Positions 1 to 5,785 of a DNA stretch of 10,000 nucleotides are shown piece after piece (positions within the stretch are counted from its first letter, which is position 1; each line of letters starts with the position of its first letter). The DNA lies in assembly GCA_020216745.1 (NCBI GenBank), contig JAIWNQ010000059.1:1-10000 (forward strand), read 5' to 3'. A program made the position numbers and the translations under genes. This DNA is from Candidatus Hydrogenedens sp. (lineage in GTDB: Bacteria; Hydrogenedentota; Hydrogenedentia; Hydrogenedentales; Hydrogenedentaceae). The notes under the pieces are model-generated. The model was given only the letters and a program-made list of their open reading frames with translations, did not search any database and was not told where the DNA came from.

Positions 1-679
1 AAGCTAACTGGTGTATTAATGTATCTGGATTTGATGGGTCTCTCAACAATCCTGGGGTGTCCGTTAAGAATACCAATTTTTCTGCTCGCAAAGCGGAAGC
101 AATATCCCCTGCCACTGTATCCGCATTTACATTCCAGACATTTCCCCATTCATCTGTTGCTAATGGTGCAATAACAGGAATAAAACCTGCTTCACATAGA
201 ACTTGTATCAACTTGGTCTCGATACGTGTTATTCTTCCTACCTGCCCAATATCAGTCCCATCATCTGCATATTTTTTTACTGCATAAATAATTGGACCAT
301 CCTTTCCACAAATCCCAACGGCAGAACCTCCCGCCTTATTTATTAAAGCGACAATATCCTTATTCACCGTCCCCCCTAGAACCATCTCTACGACATTCAT
401 TGTCTTTTCGTCTGTAATTCGTAATCCTTGTGGATTAAATTGTGGTGTTATTCCAAGGTCCTTTAACATCGCATTTATAGAAGGACCACCACCATGTACA
501 ATAATAGGGTTCATCCCTACATACTTCATCAACACAATATCCTCTGCAGTACTTTGCCGTAGTCGCTCATCAAGCATAGCCGCACCACCATATTTTATTA
601 CAACCGTCTTACCAAAAAATTCACGGATATACGGCAAAGCCTCGACTAATATCCCAGCTTTTTCAATAATCTTTTGCAT
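1..679 (-). CDS. argB: N-acetylglutamate kinase, arginine-sensitive type (3' end cut by window edge)
   Basis: Phosphorylates N-acetyl-L-glutamate with ATP, the second step of cytoplasmic ornithine/arginine synthesis. Translating the minus strand from the ATG at 679 gives 226 open residues, and the C-terminus lies beyond base 1. Amino-acid-kinase landmarks are visible: VIKYGGAAM (27-35) at the phosphate-binding Lys, VHGGGPSI (61-68), the substrate-side LRITD (86-90), and NVNADTVAGDIA (183-194) leading into VFLTDTPG (203-210). The N-terminus carries a leading helix with EALPYIREFFGKT (13-25). This extension is known from arginine-inhibited kinases such as those of Thermotoga and Pseudomonas and is absent from the E. 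coli enzyme, so feedback inhibition by arginine is inferred. AAGGA at 686-690 sits 6 nt before the ATG. The gene follows argJ by 17 nt and is surely in the same transcript. The family is usually about 280-300 residues, so roughly a quarter is missing here. Confidence 0.97.
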   Translation of the reverse strand, partial: MQKIIEKAGILVEALPYIREFFGKTVVIKYGGAAMLDERLRQSTAEDIVLMKYVGMNPIIVHGGGPSINAMLKDLGITPQFNPQGLRITDEKTMNVVEMVLGGTVNKDIVALINKAGGSAVGICGKDGPIIYAVKKYADDGTDIGQVGRITRIETKLIQVLCEAGFIPVIAPLATDEWGNVWNVNADTVAGDIASALRAEKLVFLTDTPGLLRDPSNPDTLIHQLA

Positions 680-696
680 GGTTTTTCCTTATCTAA

Positions 697-1908
697 CTAT
701 GTTCTATAATCAGCATTTATCTTTACATAATCATAACTCAAATCGGAAGTCCAATAACATACTTCTTCCGTTCCTAATCCCAAATCTATACAGACTGAAA
801 ATTCTTTATTCTTCATAATTTCAGCAACCATTGTCTCCTCATATTGAGCAGGAAGTCCCTGTTCAAACACCTTTACATCTCCAATCCATAACACTATTTT
901 TTCGGGAATAACAGGCACACCACTATATCCTACTGCACAGAGAATCCGTCCCCAATTAGGGTCACCACCAAAAAATGCTGTCTTACATAATTGGGATACA
1001 GATACTGCCTTCGCTACCTTACGGGCATTTTCTTCTGTATCAGCACCCATAACGTTCACTTCTACAATTTTTGTTGCCCCTTCACCATCCAAAACAATAC
1101 TACGGGCTAACCATACACACACCTGAAGCAATCCATTATAAAAAATAGTTTCATCCTCAGAACCTTCTTCAACCGAAATAGACGATGCACCATTTGCCAG
1201 TAAAACAACAGAATCATTTGTGCTCATATCGTTATCAACAGATATACAATTAAACGATTTATTCACCGCACGTAAAAGAAGCGATTTTAATTGCTGTTGC
1301 GATATCTTTGCATCTGTTGTTATTACTGATAACATCGTTGCCATATTCGGGCAAATCATTCCTGCACCCTTTGCCATCCCTCCAATATGTACTATTCCTT
1401 TAGATAATTGAACAGCAACTGCATATTCTTTCGGTACCGTATCAGTAGTCATTATCGCTTTAGCCGAATTTAAATGATTCTCTACTGACAGAGAACGGAC
1501 ACATTCTTCAATGCCTTTCCGAATTCTATCCATTGGCAAAGGAACTCCAATAACGCCAGTACTCATCACAAGAATATGTTCTTTTGGAAGATGCAACAAA
1601 CTCGCTAATTGTTCTGCTATCGTCTCAACATCCCTCTTCCCTTGTTTACCTGTACACGCATTTGCATTGCCACTATTTATAAACACTGCACGTGCCACAC
1701 CATCTTCACACACTTTTTGACACCACAATACAGGTTCCGCCTTTACACGATTCGTAGTAAATGTCCCCGCCACATGTGCGTCGATTTTAGAAACTACTAA
1801 GGCACAATCTAAACGTTTTTGTTCAGGATTTTTAATCCCTGCCGAAACTGCAGAGGATTCAAATCCCAAACTCGCACATACACCACCATCTATCGGTACA
1901 ATATGCAT
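697..1908 (-). CDS. argJ: Bifunctional ornithine acetyltransferase / N-acetylglutamate synthase
   Basis: Transfers the acetyl group of N-acetylornithine to glutamate, releasing ornithine and regenerating N-acetylglutamate. Many homologues also use acetyl-CoA, and the sequence alone does not say whether this one does. The 403-residue product shows family landmarks: DGGVCASLGF near the N-terminus, NSGNANACTG (78-87), MSTGVIG (115-121) and KGAGMICPNMATML (180-193). In the last motif the precursor self-cleaves between Ala190 and Thr191, making Thr191 the N-terminal nucleophile of the beta chain. It ends with the characteristic YDYVKINADYRT. The ATG at 1908 is chosen because GGAG lies 9 nt upstream. 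The longer reading from a TTG at 1929, or an ATG at 1923, places GGAG inside the coding region. It is the middle gene of argC-argJ-argB, 41 nt after argC with this start. ArgJ together with an arginine-sensitive ArgB points to the cyclic pathway. Confidence 0.97.
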   Translation of the reverse strand: MHIVPIDGGVCASLGFESSAVSAGIKNPEQKRLDCALVVSKIDAHVAGTFTTNRVKAEPVLWCQKVCEDGVARAVFINSGNANACTGKQGKRDVETIAEQLASLLHLPKEHILVMSTGVIGVPLPMDRIRKGIEECVRSLSVENHLNSAKAIMTTDTVPKEYAVAVQLSKGIVHIGGMAKGAGMICPNMATMLSVITTDAKISQQQLKSLLLRAVNKSFNCISVDNDMSTNDSVVLLANGASSISVEEGSEDETIFYNGLLQVCVWLARSIVLDGEGATKIVEVNVMGADTEENARKVAKAVSVSQLCKTAFFGGDPNWGRILCAVGYSGVPVIPEKIVLWIGDVKVFEQGLPAQYEETMVAEIMKNKEFSVCIDLGLGTEEVCYWTSDLSYDYVKINADYRT

Positions 1909-1917
1909 TGTATAACT

Positions 1918-1921
1918 CTCC
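1918..1921 (-). promoter_or_regulatory. Ribosome binding site that sets the argJ start
   Basis: GGAG on the minus strand, 9 nt before the ATG at 1908. The ATG at 1923 and the TTG at 1929 have no purine-rich element at a workable distance; upstream of them is AAACAATTTG-type sequence. The site therefore favours the 403-residue protein. Confidence 0.7.
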
Positions 1922-1949
1922 ATATACAAATTGTTTAATATTTTTATTT

Positions 1950-2960
1950 CTACGGCATCATCCCCGGAAGACGAAGCCCTGTATCTTCAGAAAAACCAAA
2001 CTTAACATTCAAACATTGTAAGCCCATGCCCGCTGTTCCACCTACAAGATTATCTATTGCACTTACAATAATAATATTTCCCGTCCGTGAATCATACATC
2101 CAACCTATATCACAAAAATTGGAATTACGCACATAATTAATCTCAGGAAACTGTCCTTCTGGCAAAACACGAACAAAAGGTTCCTTTTCATAGCATTTAT
2201 AAAGTTTTGAAGGGTCTATCGGCTTTGTCGGTCGTAATGTTATCGTGGTCAGGATACCACGTGTTAACGATGCAACATGAGGTGTAAATTGAACTTTATG
2301 TTTTCCTCCAATCTCTTGTTCTATTTCTGGTATATGTTGATGATTTCCAATCCGATATGCCCGCATATTCTCATTCATATTCGGGAAATGAAACAATTCA
2401 TTTAATCCTCTCCCCGCACCTGAAATTCCCGAAATAGAATCAATAACAATAGGCACCCCCGGATCAGCATGTTCAACCAGCGGACGTAAAGGTAGTATTG
2501 CACTTATTGGAAAACATCCCGGTACCGCAACTAATGTTGCCTTCTTTATCTCTTCCCGATACCAAGGAACCAACCCATAAACAGAGGTTTTTAAAAGTTC
2601 AGGATGTGTGTATTCCATTTTATAAAATTTGGCATATACCTCAGCATCCTTTATACGAAAATCGGAACCTAAATCCATCACAGTAACATTTCTCTTTATC
2701 AATTCTACTACTAATGGCATTGACCTACCTGCTGGCAGAGCAAAGAAAACAACATCACAACGTTTTGCAATAGAATCCGCATCAAAAGGCTCCAATTCTA
2801 AATCTATAAGTTTGCGAAAATTGGGAAGCACATCTTGTAATTTCTTCCCTGTTTCCATTTCAACTGCACATACTAATTTTGCATCAGGGTGTGATAATAA
2901 AAGACGAATAAATTCTCTGCCTGCAAAACCAATTGCACCTACAAGACCTACTCGAATCAT
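1950..2960 (-). CDS. argC: N-acetyl-gamma-glutamyl-phosphate reductase
   Basis: NADPH-dependent reduction of N-acetylglutamyl phosphate to the semialdehyde, the third step of arginine synthesis, in the cytoplasm. The 336-residue product begins with a Rossmann-type VGLVGAIGFAGRE (4-16), a variant of the usual GASGYTGxE. It has FFALPAG (72-78), the catalytic Cys149 in VAVPGCFP (usual form PGCYP) and the His pair in GNHQHIPEIEQE (205-216) that supplies the general base. It ends with VGGTAGMGLQ near the C-terminus, where homologues typically read GAAGQAVQ. Length matches the usual ~345. The ATG at 2960 is preferred over one at 2966 because AGGAG abuts the latter and lies 6 nt from the former. It is first in the minus-strand arg cluster and divergent from aspS across about 250 nt. 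The small changes at the nucleotide loop and PGCFP look tolerable, with no sign of inactivation. Confidence 0.97.
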   Translation of the reverse strand: MIRVGLVGAIGFAGREFIRLLLSHPDAKLVCAVEMETGKKLQDVLPNFRKLIDLELEPFDADSIAKRCDVVFFALPAGRSMPLVVELIKRNVTVMDLGSDFRIKDAEVYAKFYKMEYTHPELLKTSVYGLVPWYREEIKKATLVAVPGCFPISAILPLRPLVEHADPGVPIVIDSISGISGAGRGLNELFHFPNMNENMRAYRIGNHQHIPEIEQEIGGKHKVQFTPHVASLTRGILTTITLRPTKPIDPSKLYKCYEKEPFVRVLPEGQFPEINYVRNSNFCDIGWMYDSRTGNIIIVSAIDNLVGGTAGMGLQCLNVKFGFSEDTGLRLPGMMP

Positions 2961-2966
2961 AACCAT

Positions 2967-2971
2967 CTCCT
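2967..2971 (-). promoter_or_regulatory. Ribosome binding site that sets the argC start
   Basis: AGGAG on the minus strand. It touches the upstream ATG (2966) with zero spacing but is 6 nt from the ATG at 2960, so translation most likely starts at 2960 (MIRVGLVG), two codons shorter than the longest reading. Confidence 0.7.
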
Positions 2972-3006
2972 AAAATAAATAATTACCCATCTATTAATTT
3001 GTTACA

Positions 3007-3036
3007 TTGAAAAAACATGCCTTTTTAACGTATACT
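3007..3036 (+). promoter_or_regulatory. Possible distal aspS promoter
   Basis: TTGAAA at 3007-3012 and TATACT at 3031-3036 with an 18-nt spacer, a sigma70-like match. The -10 overlaps the left arm of the inverted repeat at 3028-3034. The surrounding DNA is very AT-rich, so a chance match is quite possible. Confidence 0.3.
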
Positions 3037-3058
3037 AATTCTCAAAAAAAATATACGT
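3028..3058. repeat. Inverted repeat in the argC-aspS divergent region
   Basis: Perfect 7-bp arms ACGTATA (3028-3034) and TATACGT (3052-3058) separated by 17 nt containing a run of eight A. The arms are about 24 nt apart, a little over two helical turns, so a dimeric regulator could contact both on one face. As an RNA hairpin it would have a long loop and no good U-tract, so a terminator is unlikely. It does not resemble the E. coli ARG box. No convincing -35/-10 pair for argC was found on the minus strand in this gap. Confidence 0.35.
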
Positions 3059-3138
3059 GGAAAATTAAACGATATTATACTCTTCACAATGTATTTTTTT
3101 AAAATATTGTCCATATACCTTCATATATCCCAAAAGAT

Positions 3139-3167
3139 TTGAATTCCAAGTAATAAAACAATAGAAT
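3139..3167 (+). promoter_or_regulatory. aspS: Likely proximal aspS promoter
   Basis: TTGAAT at 3139-3144 and TAGAAT at 3162-3167 with a 17-nt spacer, close to the sigma70 consensus. Initiation would fall near 3174, giving a leader of roughly 45 nt before the ATG. The leader is too short for a T-box or other tRNA-sensing element. Confidence 0.5.
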
Positions 3168-3217
3168 ATATCGCTTTCTTTGAGATAGAACGTTTTTTTA
3201 ATTGCAGGAGAAAATAT

Positions 3218-4990
3218 ATGCATCCTTATCGTACTCATCACTGTAATCAATTAAGAAAATCGGATGTCGGAAAAAATGTCCGCTTATCTGGCTGGGTTCA
3301 CACAAAACGAGACCATGGCGGAGTTATTTTTATAGATTTACGAGACCATTACGGTATCACTCAAATTGTAGTTAATCCGGACAAACCTTTTTTCCCTGAG
3401 GTTGAAAGCGTTCGGAATGAAAGTGTTATCACTATCGAGGGAGAAGTAGTAGCACGCACCCCTGAGACAATTAATCCCAACATAGACACTGGTGAAATTG
3501 AAGTTGTAGCAACTCAATACCATCTCGAATCTGCCTGTGAACAGCTTCCTTTCCCTATAAATAAGGAACTTGAAACACCAGAAGAATTACGGTTAGAGTA
3601 TCGATTTTTAGACTTGCGAAGAAATACGTTACACAAAAATATAATGCTCCGAAGTAAGTTAGCCCAGCTCGTAAGAGAACACATGCTTTCTCGTGGTTTT
3701 AATGAATTCCATACACCAATATTAACAAGCTCCTCTCCTGAGGGTGCTCGCGATTTCCTTGTGCCAAGTCGACTATATCCAGGGCAATTCTATGCCCTTC
3801 CTCAAGCCCCACAACAGTTCAAACAACTACTTATGATTTCTGGCTTTGACAAATATTTTCAGATTGCACCCTGTTTCCGTGATGAAGACTCACGTGCTGA
3901 CCGTAGTCCCGGTGAATTCTATCAAATTGATATTGAGATGTCATTCGTAACACAAGAAGACATTTTTTATGAACTTGAATTACTTATGGTCCGTATCTTC
4001 AAAGAACTTTCAAATAAAAAAATTATCTGGGAAAATTTTCCACGAATCCCTTATAGAGAAGCTATGGAAAAATACGGAACCGACAAACCTGACTTACGTT
4101 ATGGACTGGAAATGCACGATTGCACAGATATATTTGCCCAATCAGAACTTAAAGTGTTCAGTTCCCAGGTAACGACAGGTGGAGTTATTAAGGCGATTCA
4201 TCTTGAAAATGCTGACCAGCAACCCCGAAAATTCTTTGATGACGCGGAAGAATTCGCAAAAAGTGAGGGAGCCAAAGGACTTGCGTGGCTCATCTTAAAA
4301 GAAGGCGATTTCAAAGGTCCTATTGCAAAATTCATGAAAGACCATGAGAAAAAAATGCTTATTGAACGGCTACAAATAAAAGAAGGGAGTGCTGTTTTCT
4401 TTGGTGCAGGGAAACGAGACCAAACAAACACACTCATGGGAAAAGTCAGAACTTACCTCGCAAAACAACTTAATATGATAAATACAGATGTCGTTGCTTT
4501 TTGCTGGATAGTAGACTTCCCTATGTTCGAATGGAATGAAGAAGAGAAGCACTATGACTTTTCGCACAATCCATTTTCTATGCCTCAAGGTGGAATGGAC
4601 GCTCTTATGAATAAAGACCCTCTCGAAATATTGGCATTCCAATATGACATCGTTTGTAATGGTGTCGAGTTATCCTCCGGCGCTATTCGTAACCATAAGC
4701 CTGAAATCATGCTAAAAGCATTTGAAATTGTCGGCTATCCCCCTGAAGTAGTTAAATCAAAGTTCCCAGCATTATGGAAAGCATTCCATTATGGGGCTCC
4801 TCCTCACGGTGGAATTGCTCCTGGCTTCGATAGAATCCTTATGCTACTTACCGACTCACCTAATATTCGTGAAGTTATTGCCTTCCCACTAAATCAAAAA
4901 GCACGTGACCTACTTATGGGTGCTCCCAGCGAAGTAACACCGAAACAACTGCAAGAATTAAGTATTGCTATTGTTCCACCTAAAAAATAA
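3218..4990 (+). CDS. aspS: Aspartyl-tRNA synthetase (class II, bacterial type, possibly non-discriminating)
   Basis: Charges tRNA with aspartate in the cytoplasm. The 590-residue product has the full bacterial layout. An N-terminal OB-fold anticodon domain (about 1-105) contains [12 protein letters not shown]. Motif 1 lies around 144-169 and the EGARDFLVP loop at 175-183. Motif 2 is [19 protein letters not shown] (220-238) with Arg221 and Glu223. The inserted GAD domain spans roughly 300-420. Motif 3, [13 protein letters not shown] (531-543), carries Arg539. AGGAG at 3206-3210 is 7 nt before the ATG. The [12 protein letters not shown] form of motif 2 and the ending LLMGAPSEV resemble alpha-proteobacterial enzymes, whereas E. 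coli reads LRADRQPEFTQ. His33 in RDHGG matches the residue of Pseudomonas-type non-discriminating enzymes, which also charge tRNA-Asn, while E. coli has Leu there. Dual specificity is inferred. It ends 1 nt from the opposing radical-SAM gene, and no terminator is visible there. Confidence 0.98.
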   Translation: MHPYRTHHCNQLRKSDVGKNVRLSGWVHTKRDHGGVIFIDLRDHYGITQIVVNPDKPFFPEVESVRNESVITIEGEVVARTPETINPNIDTGEIEVVATQYHLESACEQLPFPINKELETPEELRLEYRFLDLRRNTLHKNIMLRSKLAQLVREHMLSRGFNEFHTPILTSSSPEGARDFLVPSRLYPGQFYALPQAPQQFKQLLMISGFDKYFQIAPCFRDEDSRADRSPGEFYQIDIEMSFVTQEDIFYELELLMVRIFKELSNKKIIWENFPRIPYREAMEKYGTDKPDLRYGLEMHDCTDIFAQSELKVFSSQVTTGGVIKAIHLENADQQPRKFFDDAEEFAKSEGAKGLAWLILKEGDFKGPIAKFMKDHEKKMLIERLQIKEGSAVFFGAGKRDQTNTLMGKVRTYLAKQLNMINTDVVAFCWIVDFPMFEWNEEEKHYDFSHNPFSMPQGGMDALMNKDPLEILAFQYDIVCNGVELSSGAIRNHKPEIMLKAFEIVGYPPEVVKSKFPALWKAFHYGAPPHGGIAPGFDRILMLLTDSPNIREVIAFPLNQKARDLLMGAPSEVTPKQLQELSIAIVPPKK

Positions 4991-4991
4991 A

Positions 4992-5783
4992 TCATCTATC
5001 ATTTATAACTTCATCAAAACACTGTTTTACCCAGACTTCACTACCAATCTTCAACCCTCCATCCTCTAACCAAAAGAAGTCCACCTCTTTTGATAACTGC
5101 ATATTAGGTCTACGATAAACAAAAAAAGGTAAATCTCTCTGTTTTATATGTTCCGTTTTTTCTATATAGTCTTTGTAAGAAATATTTAACATGTCTATAT
5201 TTTTCCTTCCGTTTCTGCCAAAAGGCAAAAAACGATATAGATGCCACGCATGTATCTTTGCTCCTTGCTCCCACAAATGAAACAAATAAGATGCCATCCC
5301 ATTTAGTTCCTCTGCGTTCACCCTACACACGACCGTTGAGATGGTAAATGATATAGATTTTTCTACTAAATTTCTCAATCTTTTTTGAATAATATCATAA
5401 TGATTTCTAAATCCAGACCTTAAATAATTGTGAATCATGGGATGTATTGAATCCACAGGAAGAACATACCGATCTGCGTCCAGTTGGTCTATCACTGTTT
5501 GAGTTAAACCTACTCCATTTGTTCCTACCTGTGTATAAAAGCCAATCGACTTTGCATAATGAATTACTTCCGACAAATCATACCCCCATTGCAAAGGTTC
5601 ACCCCCTCCAAAGACAACGCTTTCCATCTCCCTACCTTTCATAATTGACAATACTTCCTTAACGTCCTCCTTGTTCATTTCTCGCACAGCATTCTCTGTA
5701 ATACAAAATAAACAACTCATAGAACATGCACCATGAAGCATTACTACACCTACCCTGCGATATTGATTATTTGATTCTTGCAT
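4992..5783 (-). CDS. Short radical SAM protein, substrate unknown
   Basis: A 263-residue radical-SAM enzyme. CSMSCLFC (20-27) is the CX3CX2C site that binds the 4Fe-4S cluster, GGGEP (59-63) contacts the SAM amino group, and GTNG (87-90) begins the fourth strand region. A later WHLYRFLPFGRNGRKN block resembles the W/Y-x-F-x-P-x-GR-x-x-N element common in small radical-SAM proteins. Only two other cysteines occur, in VVCRV and KQCFDEV, so there is no SPASM or twitch domain and no site for extra clusters. The protein is probably cytoplasmic; no signal or membrane segment is seen. Its ATG is 2 nt after the stop of the cobalamin-binding radical-SAM gene, with only a weak GGATGAAG-like ribosome site inside that gene, so translational coupling is likely and a shared pathway is inferred. 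It is not recognisable as viperin, QueE, MoaA or an activase. The fold is certain but the reaction is not. Confidence 0.92.
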   Translation of the reverse strand: MQESNNQYRRVGVVMLHGACSMSCLFCITENAVREMNKEDVKEVLSIMKGREMESVVFGGGEPLQWGYDLSEVIHYAKSIGFYTQVGTNGVGLTQTVIDQLDADRYVLPVDSIHPMIHNYLRSGFRNHYDIIQKRLRNLVEKSISFTISTVVCRVNAEELNGMASYLFHLWEQGAKIHAWHLYRFLPFGRNGRKNIDMLNISYKDYIEKTEHIKQRDLPFFVYRRPNMQLSKEVDFFWLEDGGLKIGSEVWVKQCFDEVINDR

Positions 5784-5785
5784 AA

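Noticed and set aside
57..287. Plus-strand open frame antisense to argB
   Set aside because: It is a shadow of the conserved argB frame, with no ribosome site and no recognisable protein.
1909..1929. Longer argJ N-terminus from TTG (1929) or ATG (1923)
   Set aside because: The GGAG at 1918-1921 is correctly placed only for the ATG at 1908, and the family N-terminus begins close to the DGGV motif.
3134..3152. TTTGAATTCCAA as an ARG box
   Set aside because: It is only partly palindromic, lacks the paired TGAAT/ATTCA arms at the right spacing, and lies on the aspS side of the gap.
3065..3250. 61-codon minus-strand open frame in the argC-aspS gap
   Set aside because: It runs into the aspS start and covers its promoter and ribosome site, has no Shine-Dalgarno site seen, and its composition reflects AT-rich DNA.
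4198..4642. Two minus-strand open frames inside aspS
   Set aside because: They are antisense to the strongly conserved GAD and catalytic domains of AspRS, with no independent support.
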